From: Eudorina sp. 2006-703-Eu-15
Lineage: Eukaryota; Chlorophyta; Chlorophyceae; Chlamydomonadales; Volvocaceae
NCBI GenBank assembly: GCA_003117195.1
Contig: BDSI01000054.1
Span: 62,001-126,000, forward strand
Direction of reading: 5' to 3'
DNA: 64,000 bases
Shown here piece by piece: positions 35,701-48,900 of the stretch. Position 1 is the stretch's first letter; the number at the start of each line of letters is the position of its first letter. The notes below the pieces were generated by a model, which made no database searches, had not been told where the DNA came from, and saw only the letters and a list, made by a program, of their open reading frames with translations. The translations under genes and the position numbers were made by a program.

Positions 35701-37577
35701 CTCCGTGTCGTATTCTACCGACGGTACGCCTTCTAGCTGAGAAGATCTGTTTCCCACCAAGATTCTCGCTCCCCGCCTCCCGATGTCCAGTAGCGGGCAG
35801 CTGCGGCTCCCCCTGCGCCACCCTGCTTGCGCCTACCGCAGCTCTCCCTCGCTCCACCCACTTCAGCTCTTTTTCGCTGACGGTAATCCCATCTCTCCGA
35901 TGTTTTACCCCGCTCTCCGTCGTTTTATCCACCTCCCGTCCTTCTACCCAGCTCCCCTCGTTTTACCCAGCTCCCGTAGTTTTATACAGCTCTCCATTTC
36001 GCGAATGAGATCGGCCCCATCGTTCCAAGCCCCTTGCCTGCCCGCCCGCCCCCTCCCCTCCCCTGCCCCCTCCCCTGCCCCCTGGCCCCCTCCAGGCCAT
36101 GCTCTCCGCCGCCCGCGAGGTCCGGATGCCCTCCACGGGCGACCCCGTCCAGATCCGCATCGGCATCAGCAGCGGCCCCGTAGTCAGCGGCGTGGTGGGC
36201 ACCCGCATGCCCCGATTCTGCCTCTTCGGGGACACAGTCAACACGTGAGTGCCGTTCTCCTGCCGTACTCCTGACCATGTGTGTGTATGTGTGTGCGAGT
36301 CTCTGTATGTGTGAGTCTGTGTGTTAGCAAGGAGAAAAGCTGAGTCTGTGTGTGTGTGTATCAGGGATGAAGCGAGAAAACTCGCTCCAGGGATGCAGGG
36401 CCCCGCCGGGAGGGCGGGGCAGCTGGCCGGGAGACTGAGGAAGTCAGCGCGAGATGCGGGGGAGGGCAGCCGCCCTTGGCTGTGTCTGTCGTAGTCGCGG
36501 GGAACGACTCGCGGGGGCTGAGGTTGCCGACGGTGTTGGGCTTCTCATATGTGCCTCCCTACCCTCCCCTCCCCTCCCCTGCCTCCCCTGCCCTCCATCC
36601 CCTGCCCTCCCCTGCCCCCTACCCTGCCCTCCCACTTCCCGCCGCGCAGCACCAGCCGCATGGAGAGCACCGGCCAGCCGGGGGCCATACACGCCAGCGA
36701 GTCGGCGTACGCGCTGCTGCGCTCCGAAGTGTGGGAGCCCACCGGTGGCATACAGGTCAAAGGTGAGGAGCGAGGCTCCAGGGTGGGGCCGGGGCGGGGT
36801 GTGTGTGTGTGTGTGTGTAAATCGTTACATATCTGCCGGGCCGACGCTGGCCGGGGGCGCTAACCCGCCCCATACGGGAGACCGCCGAAGCACTCTCCCC
36901 CGTATTCGGGGGAGAGGGGCGTAAGGGGCCTCTGTCCCCTCGCTCTCAACCAAGGGCGCGGTGTTTAGAAAAGAAACCCGCCCGCCCGGGTGTGTGTGTG
37001 TGTTCTTACGAGGACAGAACAGATGTGCGTGACATGCAAGGGGCAAAACAATGCCCACAAAACTGCCCGTATGCGTATGTAATTTGTGTGTATGTGTGTG
37101 TGTGTAGGCAAGGGCCTTATGCGGACGTACCTGTGGCGACCCATCCTCGAGGCGCGAGGAACATCCGTACGGCAGATTCCCGCCAGCAGCGCCTCCGCGG
37201 CGGCGGCGGCCGTCGCGGCGCTGCGGCTGCGCCTCGCCGCCGCCACCGCCGCCGGCCAGACGGCGGACAAGCACGGCAGCGGCAGCGCGGGCGGCGCGGG
37301 GGGCAGCTCCACCGAGGGCGGCGCCGACACCGCGGCCCTGGCGCTCGCCGCCGTCTGCGGGGCCACGTGCACCACGGCCGGTACGGGGCCGTGCATCAGC
37401 GCGGGCGCGCTAGCGGCGGCACTGCAGACGACGGTGCGGGCCGTGTCGGGCGTCAGTGCGGGTGTGGGCGAGGGGATGGGGACCTTTGTTGGCACCCTGG
37501 CGCCGGCGGCTGCGGTTGATGCGGGGAACGATGCGAGCGACCCCCTGGTGTCGATGCTGCTCAACCACGCCGACTGA
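25446..37577 (+). CDS. PAS-domain class III nucleotidyl (predicted guanylyl) cyclase, copy 1; 11 exons, 1652 aa
   Basis: Exons: 25446-25757, 25856-26087, 26934-27419, 28078-30605, 31003-31401, 31856-31883, 34115-34221, 35517-35651, 36096-36244, 36650-36762 and 37108-37577. The start [11 protein letters not shown] aligns with [12 protein letters not shown] of copy 2. A PAS-like part ([19 protein letters not shown], exon 2) is separated from [20 protein letters not shown] by the 2.5-kb low-complexity exon 4. Exon 5 gives a helical linker ([20 protein letters not shown]). The catalytic core has metal residues D1326 ([11 protein letters not shown]) and D1370 (ETIGDCYF). Purine-choosing residues are E1366 and C1451 ([12 protein letters not shown]); transition-state residues are N1458 and R1462. 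E/C predict GTP as substrate, giving cGMP. No membrane segment is seen, so it is probably soluble. The tail is Ala/Gly-rich. The end of exon 3 is uncertain: the frame stays open to 27600. Confidence 0.85.
26695..26777. repeat. (ATT)n microsatellite in cyclase 1 intron 2
   Basis: About 27 ATT units, followed within 20 bases by a GGATGTTACAGTGGACCCC element-end motif at 26787-26804. The antisense frame reads as polyasparagine and is not a gene. Confidence 0.95.
31894..33075 (-). mobile_element. LINE family, copy A (longest), in cyclase 1 intron 6
   Basis: Read on the minus strand: an ORF2 C-terminal remnant (to 32587), a 3' UTR of about 670 bases, then GGCAGATACGTAACGAT running into an (AC)n tail at 31914-31894. 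The last 310 bases (31915-32227) recur at 36822-36960, 42501-42803 and 43145-43367 with the same 3' end and different 5' ends, the hallmark of target-primed retrotransposition. The 5' side is lost into GC-rich minisatellite DNA. Confidence 0.75.
32587..33075 (-). pseudogene. non-LTR retrotransposon ORF2 C-terminal remnant (zf-RVT region)
   Basis: The minus-strand frame carries [22 protein letters not shown], the cysteine/histidine knuckle with HxFW that follows the reverse transcriptase in many LINE ORF2 proteins. It continues with [22 protein letters not shown]. Between about 32850 and 32818 the coding signal shifts to another frame (QRPATGG...[27 protein letters not shown]), ending at a stop at 32587. 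The reverse transcriptase core and endonuclease are absent. It is a broken, 5'-truncated copy in an intron of cyclase 1, antisense to that gene. Family knowledge supports the LINE call; the exact clade is not assigned. Confidence 0.7.
33250..33311. repeat. 12-bp minisatellite (GTGGAACTGGGG)n
   Basis: Five to six copies lie in cyclase 1 intron 6, about 175 bases upstream (in element orientation) of the LINE remnant. Confidence 0.9.
34222..34655 (+). repeat. G-rich polypurine tract (GGGAGG-type) in cyclase 1 intron 7
   Basis: About 430 bases of G runs separated by single A residues start directly at the donor (AAG|GTGGGGGAGG). The pre-mRNA would carry dozens of G3-G6 runs, so G-quadruplex formation is likely. 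Copy 2 has only the seed GTGGGGGAGGGAGGGGG at the same place. Confidence 0.92.
36798..36960 (-). mobile_element. LINE family, copy B (5'-truncated)
   Basis: About 139 bases of the shared LINE 3' end (36822-36960) lie in cyclase 1 intron 10. On the minus strand it ends GGCAGATATGTAACGATTTAC and then (AC)n. The TGTAA matches the algal polyadenylation signal. Confidence 0.75.
36961..37005 (-). repeat. (AC)n-proximal motif unit
   Basis: On the minus strand, (AC)n is followed by CCCGGGCGGGCGGGTTTCTT and TTCTAAACACC, directly abutting the 5' end of LINE copy B. It is a member of the motif set described in the findings. Confidence 0.5.
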
Positions 37578-38206
37578 TGAGAGGGAGAGGGAGAGGAACA
37601 GGGGGAAAGAGGGGGAAAGAGGGGGAAAGAGGGGCGCGGTTGGGTGTGGTTAGGGGCGGGGGGGGGCAAGGGTGCAGGGAATCAGGGGCGGTATCATTCC
37701 CACCGCGCGCCGGCGGCCGGCGGTGTGTACGGTGCGCTTTACGTGATGACCCGTGGACGGGTGATTTCGACGGGTTCCTGTGGCTGGGGCACCGCTGAAG
37801 GCGTCGCGGCGGGGAGGCGCGCAACACTGAACGCCGAAGGGGGGCTGCCGTACACGGGGAACTGTAGGGGTGTGTGTCGAGCGCGCGGGGAAGGAGCCGC
37901 GGTCAGGCCTGCCGCAGACCGACACCGGCTCGCAGCCGTTTCCGCGATGCTGATTTGCTGATTCGGTTGTAGTTCGGCTGTAGCTCTATTTGGCGTTGGC
38001 TGTATAATGCACGATGAACGAGTGCCACTGTGCAGAGTCCCGGGAGGGAGGGGCTCATCAGCGGGCTGTAGCAAGGGAGGAGGTGGAAGCTCACCGGGCG
38101 ATCGATCAGGTTTGGTGGTTGGTTCGTTGCTTGGACATGCCTCCTGTCGAGAGCGAGGTGCCAACCCTCGTGAATGATTTTTCCCTTTTCGGGGGCACGC
38201 GCGTTT

Positions 38207-38530
38207 ATTCATGTGTGTGTAAAAGGAAACTGAGCCGCGAGAATTATTTGTGTGTGTGTGTGTGTTTAACAAGAAGCCCACCCATAACCGCCCAGGTCAG
38301 GCGTGCGTGTGTGTGTGTGTATTCATTGTCATTGTATGCGCCGTATGGTGGGTTTCCCGAAAGTAACAAGTAAGACGATTCGCTTGTCTCCAGGCCTTGT
38401 GCGTGTTGGGCGGCCGGAGCGTTACCTCTAGGGTTCTTTTTCCCTCTGCGCGTGAGCCCCGGAGATCGTGCGCGCGCACGTGTGTGTTTAGCGAGAAACC
38501 CGCCCGGGCCGTGTGTGTGTGTGTGTGTGT
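38207..38530 (-). repeat. cluster of (AC)n-proximal motif units
   Basis: Three units on the minus strand: CGCGGCTCAGTTTCCTTTTA-CACACAC (38207-38245), GGGTGGGCTTCTTGTTAAAC-ACACAC (38258-38320) and GGGCGGGTTTCTCGCTAAAC-ACACAC (38480-38530). A fourth, ACGGTTTCTCTCTAAACACA, lies at 39040-39085. Confidence 0.55.
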
Positions 38531-39465
38531 TACCTGATCTGACATGGCGCTGGGCCAAGGGCCAACCCAACCCCAATGGTTGCTGCCCGGGGCGGACAGG
38601 GGTGCGGGCTTCGTTTCACGTTCGAGTCCCCACCAGCGCCGTGGCCAGGGCAGCCCGGCAGCGGGCAACGCGCACCGCTGGCGTGCGGCAACACACCACA
38701 CACGGTTGCCACCCATTGGTCGGGGGCCACGGCAGGTTCCTTTATTCTCCGTTGCTTCGAAGCGGATTTGTGTGGTGTTTTTAGGTGTTTTTAAACCCAG
38801 AGAACTGGGAGAGGGGCGAGGCGACACATCACGGGACCACAAGGATGCCGTGCACCCCGGGGCCTCTAGCTCCATCTAAAACGCGCCACGAGGTCAGGCA
38901 CCAAGCCAGCCTGCCTTAATAAAACCGAAAGCGCGTGTGTGTTACATACCTGACCTGGCCTGGCACAGGCCAGGAGCTGCTAGCTCAGCCCTAACGGAAA
39001 GGCCGTCGACGCACTCTCCTCCCTTTGTGGGGGAAGGAGAAGGGCGTGTGTGTGTTTAGAGAGAAACCGTCCGTGTATGTGGGTGTTGCTCGCTGTCAGT
39101 GTATGACGCGCAAGGCTACATGTGCCGTCGGAGCCCCCCGTGGCTGCATGAGTGTGGTGCGGTGTACGGCATGAAGGGAAGATGAGCGTGGTGCAGCGTA
39201 CGGCATTAATCGGAGATGTGCGTGGTGGAGCGTACGGCATGGTGGTAATGGTGGTGGCGGTGGTGGGCGGGGGCAGCTGGTCAATCTTGAATACAGGAAA
39301 AAGCCTGACGCCGAAGGTCATGATGTGTTGTGCTGTGCTGCGCTGTGCTGTGCTGTGCTATGATGTGATGTGATGTACTCTACTAAGCAAGGGGTGCATT
39401 GCGAATGACAGGGGGTGCATTTTGGTTCGGCTGAGAGGCGGAGAGGCGGACACTGAGCTTCCTGG

Positions 39466-39590
<125 letters not shown>

Positions 39591-41210
39591 ACAGGGGACA
39601 CCTCGCGACCCACGACCCCCTCAGGCGGCTCTCGATGGGGCTACCTTTCAAAAGCACTGATGGGAATGAGGCGAGGTGGCGAAGAAATAAGCAAGCACGC
39701 GATGCAGGGTGCGATGTGGGCGAGGAGGGCTGCGTGGCATTGGTGGGCAAGCGGCGGCGGCTGGGCGTACGTGGGGAGCACGCACGCGCCACAATCGGCC
39801 CGGGCGAGGCGGGCGAGGGGATGCTGCGTGCCGGAGGTGGGGTCTCCTGCCGGAGGTGGGGTCTGATGCCACCCCCAAGATGTTCATTCACCCCCGGATC
39901 GACGGCATACACGTCGTGGAGCCTTGGAGCAGGTGCAAAAGCACGAGCGCCCGGATCCGCGGCGGCAGATCGCGCAAACGTATGTAGGGGGAGGCAGGGG
40001 TGGCCCGCCCGCCCGCCCCGCTCTTTGCTTCCGCCGCACGCCCGGGTGCATTCGTTCCCACGTGTGTCATTTTCGTCGTGCACTGCCGGCCGGCTGGGCG
40101 CCGGGCTGGCTTGGAGGCGACGCGCCGCTGGCGCGGAGGTCGCGCAGCCGCAGCCGCAGCCGCAGCCGTGGCGGGGCTGGCAGGCGGGGCGGGCGGGCGC
40201 GGCTTAGCAGTTATTTGCCCTCGCCGCGGCGCGTCGTCACGGCGGAGGTCGCACTCCTGCACCACCACACTAGGCGCGGGGGCTTGCGCGCCGTACCACT
40301 AATATCTTGGTTCGCGCATTTCTGTACTCACAGCGGAACTGACCGAGCGTCGGAGGATTGATTGCCATGTCTCTATCTATCTACAAGTACTACTTTGAGA
40401 GATCGAGCCGGGGGGGCCTGCATGCCCCGCAGCTCCCGGACCCTTGCTTCACACGAGGCTTGCCTGCGCTGCTGGGCCGGGTCCAACAGCGGCCGCGGTG
40501 GCGCCGACGGGAGGGAAGTGGTGGCAACGGCGAGCGAGGCGCCTGGTTGGAGCCCCTGGGCCGGGGGGAGCCTCTGGGCACGGGCCGGTGCACGTCATCA
40601 TGTCCACCGTTAGTCGCGGTTGGTGAGGTCTGAACGATGAGGGCTGTCAGATGGCGCCATTTATCTGCGCGTGCAGTCGCGTCATCGGCGTCGCCAAAGC
40701 GACCACGAGGAGCACTTACATACTGCTGTTATTATTGCGGCTGCTGCTGCTACTGCCAATGCTGCTGCTACTGCTTTCGGCTAATGCCGGCTAATGCCGG
40801 TGTGATCATCTCGGCGGTTTCGTGTACCCGGTACACGTCTTTCATTAACACCCTGCTGTCCACCATGATTGGATGTCGGCGTGTCGTGTCTCGTGTGTCG
40901 TCGCGGGTGCCCTCTTGTTGGTGATGTGTTCAGCGAGAAAACCGTCCGAATGGGAGAGTGTCCTATTCTGTATGTGGGTGGTGTGTACGGGGTTGGTTGG
41001 GTACGGAGTCGGCGGTACGTACGGCCTCCCGTCCGGGGGCCCCCCAACCTCCCCCGGCGGCACCGCCACTTGCGTTCCCGCCACTGCGTCGGACAGCGAC
41101 AGCTTTATCAGTGGTTGTTGGGGGGTATTAAGGTGGGAGGTACGGGGTTGTGCGCGGGCGCATTCATTCGCATTCTTGCGTCCTGCGTTCACGTGGACTT
41201 TCATGTGCGG

Positions 41211-41466
41211 GCTGGACTGGGCTGGGCAACTGGGCTGGGTAACTGGGCTGGGTAACTGGGCTGGGCTAGGCTGGACTGGGCTGGGCTGGGCACCTGGGCT
41301 GGACTGGGCTGGGCTATGCTGGACTGGGCTGGGCTGGGCTAGGCTGGACTGGGCTGGGCTGGGCTAGGCTGGACTGGGCTGGGCTGGGCTAGGCTGGACT
41401 GGGCACCTGGGCTGGGCTAGGCTGGACTGGGCACCTGGGCTGGACTGGGCACCTGGACTGGGCAGC
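41211..41466. repeat. GGGCT-based minisatellite
   Basis: Degenerate units of GGGCTGGGCTAGGCTGGACT with interspersed CACCTGGGCTGG; the region expands at the 5-bp and about 20-bp level. Confidence 0.92.
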
Positions 41467-42399
41467 GTCACCGCATGCATGTATGTGCCGTTGACGCATC
41501 ACCAAAGACTTGGGTGTTCAAAGCGATTGGGTTTGTACGAAAATAAATTTGCTTCATGGTAAATGATTATGATGGTGGTGGTGGTGGTGGCGGCGATGGT
41601 GGTGGTGGTGGTGGTGGTGTGTGTGGGGGGGGGGGGGCGGGGTTTGAGACGGGAATGGATGATTGTTGCGGTTTCAATAGTCGGGAGGTTGAAACGAAAC
41701 AAAGCCATTGGGGAGGGTTCCGAACTTCCGAGGATGCTGGGAACTCTTAAGGTGTGGAGGTGCTGAGGTTGGCGCTTTGGGGGGGGTCGTGTCCAGGATT
41801 CGGTGGGTTTCTTCGGTCACACGCTTAGGTCTGCAGTTGCACCCGACCGGCCTTTCCTTGATCTGACCCGTTCGTCCCGCGTCTCGTAGCTGCTGATGTG
41901 CAAGTAGGGCTGATGCCGTGGCTGAATTTTTGTGCCGTATGCAACCGTTGCGGCATCATGACCCGCGGTGGGTTGCGTGAGGTTAAGGGCAGGTGAAGGG
42001 AAAACCCGCCCGAACCAACAAGTCGTGTTAAATAAGAAGCCCACCCATGTGCGTGTGTGTGTATGTGTGTGTATGTGTGTGTGTGTGTATGTGTGTGTGT
42101 GTACTTATGGTGTCGTGCATCGACGACTCGCAGGTGCAGGCACCGGTAAGAGCGATGGGAGCTGGAATGAAAGAAAGGTCTAAGTTGGGACCGCCGCGTT
42201 CAGATGCTGGGAGCGGTAGCGCGGGGGGCTGAATGCTCATGCTCAGGCGGGGTGGACAGGGCCGAACGAGGTCGTCGGGGGCCTGCGCGGCGAAGGTTCA
42301 CGCTCTCGTCGCGGCGGCCTTCATAATGCATGTCTATGTGTGCGTGTGTAAAATAAATCTGAGCCTATGTGTGTGCGTGTTTACTATTCAACACGGTGT

Positions 42400-42995
<596 letters not shown>

Positions 42996-43099
42996 CTTAC
43001 CATAGAACCTGCGAGGAAAAAACTTACCATATGCAGGCGCGCGGACAAGGCAGTGGCGGTGTGTGTGTGTGTGTGTGTTAAAGAGAACTGAGTGTGTGT

Positions 43100-43367
43100 G
43101 TGTGTGTGTGTGCGTGTGTGTGTCTGTGTGTGTGTCTGTGTGAATTGTTACATATCTGCCGGGCCGACGCTGGCCGGGGGCGCTAACCCGCCCCATACGG
43201 GAGACCGCCGATGCACTCTCCCCCGGATTCGGGGGAGAGGGGCGTAAGGGGCCTCTGTCCCCTCACTCTCAACCAAGGGCGCGCCCAATCCCTGAGGATC
43301 GGTGACAGCTGTGCCCCCTCAAGGGATTGGGCGGAAGCCCATCCCGGGCGGTCTGCGCCTCGCAGTC
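43100..43367 (-). mobile_element. LINE family, copy D (5'-truncated)
   Basis: The same 3' end as copies A-C (43145-43367), ending on the minus strand GGCAGATATGTAACAATTCAC then an AC-rich tail. It is 5'-truncated at a different point from copies A, B and C. Confidence 0.75.
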
Positions 43368-44452
43368 TGTGTGTGTGAATTGCTCGCATGTCTCCGAATA
43401 ATACGGTTTGCAACTGGCTGGGGCTTGAACGGGCAGGCGGCCGACCTACGCGTGTGAACTTGCGCGCAGGCTGCGATTTCATAGCACAGCACAGGGCAAC
43501 CTGCCTGCACCCTGCACCCTGCTGCTTGCACCCTGCTGCTTGCGATGGTGCGGCCGATCCGTGTCATGGACGGATGCATGGTCGCGGTGGCTGGGCGGGT
43601 TGGGGCTTGAGGGGGGCCGGGCCTGTGCCGCCCGGAGGGGCCACTCACTTTGCTCTGAACAGGCGCTGGCTCGGTGGGCCGCGTGCGGGCGGGACAGGCC
43701 GGCGTTGCCGCGCTACACACCGCAGCGTCGTGGACGCGGAATGCCGTCCCACCAGCGCCGCTGACGGCCTGCTTGGTCCCCGCCGGGGTTTACTTGCGGC
43801 GGTTGCGGAATGTGCCGCACGCGGAATGTGTGCGCGCGCGCCCCCGGCTGGTTTTGATGCCCTGTCATGTACGTACGACAACAGCAGCTCCCTGCACTCG
43901 CGCCATGGTGTTGGTTGGCGTGTACGATACACCAGCCGCGCTGAGCCGAGCCATGTATTTTGTGTTGAGGCGGGCGTAGCCAATCCATCGAAACACGAAC
44001 GTGGTTGTGTGCTGTTGCGGTTTTTTCGGTGAGGATTTGCTTACCCGAAGGAGATGGGATTGTCGAGTGGCTGTCAGCGATGGCAGATGCTGCCCGAAAC
44101 TGACGGACGGTGGCCGGCGCAGCTAGAGTTTTGTTGTTGACTGGTACTTCTACCCATCTGCACTTCGGTCTCTGCTGCGGTGCTGAAAAGGCGCTTGCAG
44201 ACGCCTACCTGGATTGCCTGTGGTGGTTTGGCTGTGTTGGGTCCTCGAAATCCGCGTGTTACGATCGATGTCTGGGTGGGCGGGTGTCGGCGATGGGGTT
44301 GTAGCCCTCCGGTCCTTCCCTGCGCCCTTCCTCCGTACCCGGGCTTCACATTAATGATGAACTGCCTCAGTTAAGTACGTGCGTGCCCCGGCTTGAAGAC
44401 AATTATGTACTGCCCCAGCTGAGTCGGTCTGGCAGCACGAAACGCCCGCGGG

Positions 44453-44561
44453 TGCGCAGTCCTTGGTAGGGTTGATGATATGAGGCGCCTGTGAAGCTAT
44501 CTGGGCCCGTTCGTTGGATCGCCCGGTGGGGGCTAAGGGTCCACCTTGTAACACGGTTGCA
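44453..44561 (+). repeat. dispersed repeat R2, copy 2
   Basis: GTGCGCAGTCCTTGGTAGGG, then a GATGA..GAGGCGCCTG..GCTATCTGGGC block, then GGGTCCACCTTGTAAC. It matches 61258-61388 almost block by block and the core of 257-322. Confidence 0.7.
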
Positions 44562-45959
44562 ATGGTCATTGTCCCTTTGCCCGGACTAGAGGATCCAGGG
44601 GATACTCCTCAATGGAACCATCAGCACAACCGAGGGACACAACCATTGTGCATATCGAGGCAAGCGCATCGAAGGTTCTGCGAATGTGTTGGGAGCGGCA
44701 CGGCGCCACGCAATGTGTAAAAACCCCTCTTGTTCGGTGCTTGGCATGGCTCTACTCGCTCCTGGTTGCTTGCTTGCGCGGCGCCAAGACGAGACGTGTA
44801 CGAACGCCGGTGGCGCCCTTAGTGGCAAAAGCGTTAGCAGGTTATTGAATGACACCGGATCAGGTGGCAGCAGATTACTAAATGACCAAAAATCAGAACG
44901 AGCTGATGGAACAAGTTAAGGTTGCAGAATGAAGCGCGTCATCCTTTCGTCCTCTTCGCACCCTCCACAACGCGTTGCTTTCTTAGGAATTAACTGACGT
45001 TTGCGACACATGGTACGAGTGTTTCGATTTGTCACTCATACGTTTACAACTGCTCGTCCCTTTCCTCTTGAAGAACCACAGGAGTTCATTGTATACCACG
45101 ACCTGACCGGAGGCGAACTTTTCATTTGACAAATGCTGGCGTCCCTCGGCTCGTAATAGCCATGCGATGTTTGAGGCTCGATGCGGACGTCGCGTGCCCG
45201 TTTCGCACGCAACTCATACATACTGTACGTCTAGAACCTTAGAGCGATTATTATCAGTGTGTGAGTTTGTGTGTGCCTCATCAGAAATTCACGTGTCATA
45301 TCGCGTCGTATCGCAACTAGCCCAGTTGTATGGGATAGGTAACTTACTGTTGACGTTGCTCCCCCATGATTTTTCTTTTAGACAATAACAACTTATGTAG
45401 TTATTGTTTCAAGAAATAAAACAACGGTGTGGCTTGGATTCCATGAGGAGCCTTCCAGAGCTACTACCGGTATGTACATTATATACGGTAAAGTCTGCCA
45501 CGTCAAAGAGAGCCGATTAATAAGAAAAATATTGTCCGATGCTAGACATTAGCTCACCAAAAAATCAGGGAAGGTTGAAACTGAAATGCTGAGGAAGTTC
45601 CATCTGAAACGCGTCCGAGGTTTCGTGTACGACATTTCCGCTTAAACCACACCCACCACCAACACGACACGTCGGCTCATGTGCGAGATCACAGATGATG
45701 TTTGTGGTAGGCTGTTACCGAGGAGTGCTTGCGACTCTGCGACTCAACGGCTTGAACGCTGCAATCGCTCAAAACCTTCGTAATGGGGACCTTCATACAT
45801 TATTATCTATTGCAATTAACTTTGGCTACTTAGGCTTCTAAATGGTTTGTTATCAAATGGCGTGTTCGATGCTCACCAGCTATATCGGACTTTGGAAGAG
45901 AGACAGTTTCGCTTCTGACCTTCATGAAGCAACAATTATACCCTGACCTTTTGTTTAAG

Positions 45960-48900
45960 ATGCCTTTTAGAAACATACTGCTTTGCTTCAGAGGCGCGAC
46001 AAATGATTCTCGTGGAGGACGGAGTCGACAAGTTCACAGTAATGCGGACGGTCAAAGCAAACACTTGGAACCCACAACCAAAGTTCCAAAGAACTGCAGT
46101 GAACTGTTTTTTCAGTCTTCTGCTGGAACAGCGGACGGTTGCAGGGCGACCGACGTTCCGGCACCGGAGGTCAGCTGGGAAGACACCGCGAACTGGCCAA
46201 GCAGCCCGACGCGCTTCCCGGAGGAGAAGGACAAACAAACAGAAAATTTACCTCATGATCAGACATGTACCCTGGACGAGGTGCGTGTGTGCAGCTGGCA
46301 ACTGCCGTCTTCGACATTCCCTCACAGCGAGGAGACCGACCGGCGGCCCCCGAGCCTCAGGCTTTTTTTTTGCAAACATTCCCGGGGCGAAGCGTTCACT
46401 CTTTCGCATCCAACTGTATACTTAAGTCGAGAAGATGACGTTCTGGCTCGGCGATGGCGGCAATTCCTCTCGTTCTGTGGCTATCTAGCTGACATCTGTT
46501 ACCTCGGCGTCTATCCGGCGCCCAGCGATCCCGTCCACCTCTGCCCCAAAGCTTATCACGCAGGACATACAACTCCCCCACAACTCCCCCACAACTCCCC
46601 ACAACTCCCTGCGGTGCAGGCCCGTGCAAGAGACTCCCTGATTTGTGCGGAAGTCCCCACAGCAATAACCGTGTTCAGCTATCTACGCACGCCCATCCAC
46701 CAAAACCCAGCTTCCGTACGAATGTTCGGCGTCCGCAGCAACGGTCAACCGCCAACGGCCGCCTCCACGGATGACTCCTTACTAGCAGCCATCTTCATGC
46801 TACAACCGGAGAAATTGGAGGCGCTCTGGACCGAGGTCATGGGCGGCGGCAACGGACATTGGAAAGGTGCGCGCCCGGCTTGCACGCTTGTAGGTGCAAT
46901 TCAGCCGTTACAAGCAAGGTGGGCCCTTACTCCCGCCCGCCTGCCTGACACTCTACAATCTTGCCTGCATCCCGTTTTAATGCCCTTGACTGTTGTAGCA
47001 ACACACATTTTTGGGTGTAGTGGCACATCCTGAGGGGGTAGTGACGCGCCTTGTGTTGTGTTGACGCCAGCGCCTGAGGTGGGGGTTAAGGAGCTCACAT
47101 GTGCGTTGGGGCAGGGTGGCCCCTACACGCACGCACCCATGCGCCCCCCTGGTGTGCCGCGCTCGCCCCTTACAAAATGGATTCCCGACGGGTGCAGGTG
47201 CGGGTGCGGGTTTATTTGGGTGGGCCCGCTGGCGGGTCTGGGCCCTCTTCTTTTCTGCATGCGTTTTTGTTCCACCGGGGTTGCTTCGCTGCACTGCGCT
47301 GCGCTGCTGGCGGAGCGCCGCGGGCGGCTATCCCAGGCAGGCGCCGATGATCCCTCTGTACATGGAGCGCGCTGCAACAAACATTCATTCATTCATTCAT
47401 TCATTCATTCATTCATTCATTCATCTATTCATTCATTTATCAATGCATTTTGGATGCGTTCTTGGGATGTAGTCGTCCGCAGGGCGCTGCCTTGCCGGCC
47501 CATCACAACCATCACAACCACCAACCGCTTGATGGACACGTTTGCCTTGCCAACCGCGGAACAAACCCACCCGGGCGGTTTTTTTTGCCGTATACCCACA
47601 CCCGCACTCCCAGCGGCGGCCTCGCTGATGGGCCGGACGTAAGCAAACAGCGCTGCAGCAGCGCTGGACGGACCTCTTCCCGCGTCCTTGGGACAGACAG
47701 CCGGACAACCGGGACTGCATGGCCCTCAAACCCCATGGCCCTCAAACCCCATGGCCCTCAAACCCCATGGCCCTCAAACCCCTTCCCGGCCTCCCCTCCC
47801 TGGCGACCCCGCTCAGGTATCGTCCGAGTCCCTGCCCTGCTGCCGTTGCCGACTGCGGCCCTGTCTCCGCCGCCGCGCTCGGAGGCAGCACCGCAGCATC
47901 CCGAACCTTCACCCGTCACACTGTACGGCACCTGGATGTCCGCGCAAGGCAGGGGGGGCCCGCCGTCGCCCTTACCCGCCGTACCACCGAGCTCCATAGT
48001 TGGTCACGCCACCGCCGGCGGCGGCCACGGCATCGCGACCGCTGGCGGCGGCGCCGCCGGCGGTGTCAGCGGCGGCGGCGCTGCCGTCGGCGGTGGCAGC
48101 GGCGGCGCTACCGCCGGCACTGCCGTCAGCAGCTGCCGCCAGAATCGTTCGGTCCATGGGGCGTGTGGCAACGCCGCCACCACCGCCACCACCACCACTG
48201 CCGCCACCACCGCCGCCGCCACCAACAGCAACGCCACCAACGCCGGCGCCGGCGCCACTAATGCGGCCGCCGCGACCACCGCCGCCGCCACGATCACTGG
48301 CTGCCTTAGCCCACGCGAGGGAGGCGAGGGCGCTCTCAGACGGTCTGTGACTGACGGAGTGTTGGATCCCTTACAGACCTCCGCACTGGTGATGCAACCT
48401 CGCACCCTGCTGCCCGGGACGCTGAAGACCGCTCGGCTGGCGCAGCGGAGGCTGCTTGGGCACCCCTCCTTGCCCTCCCCTCCCGCAGCAGGTAAGCACC
48501 ACGCCTCCACGCCACATTACTCCACACAACACCGCAGAGCACACCGCACCACTCCACACCACAGAGCGCACCACACCGCACCACACCACACCACAATGTC
48601 ACGCGGGGAGGTAGGCTGGCGGTAACGTTGTGACCGCCCTCCCGAGGTGAGGGTGACGGTGTGAAGGTGGCGGTGGGTGCAGAGAGGAATGGGATGGTGT
48701 GCTAGGGGCGTGAGTCGGCGAAGCGCCGGGCACGGGCCAGTGTTGCTATCTTCCAAAACGAGGAAATAGGATTCCGCAGGTTTCCGGCCTGTCGCCAGTA
48801 TCCAAACAAGTAGGGGTCGGCTTCCTCGAAGCCGGAAAAGGGCGGGGCCCCCTACAATCCGTACAGGCCGCTTGCTTTACAACGGAAACTCTGTTACCAC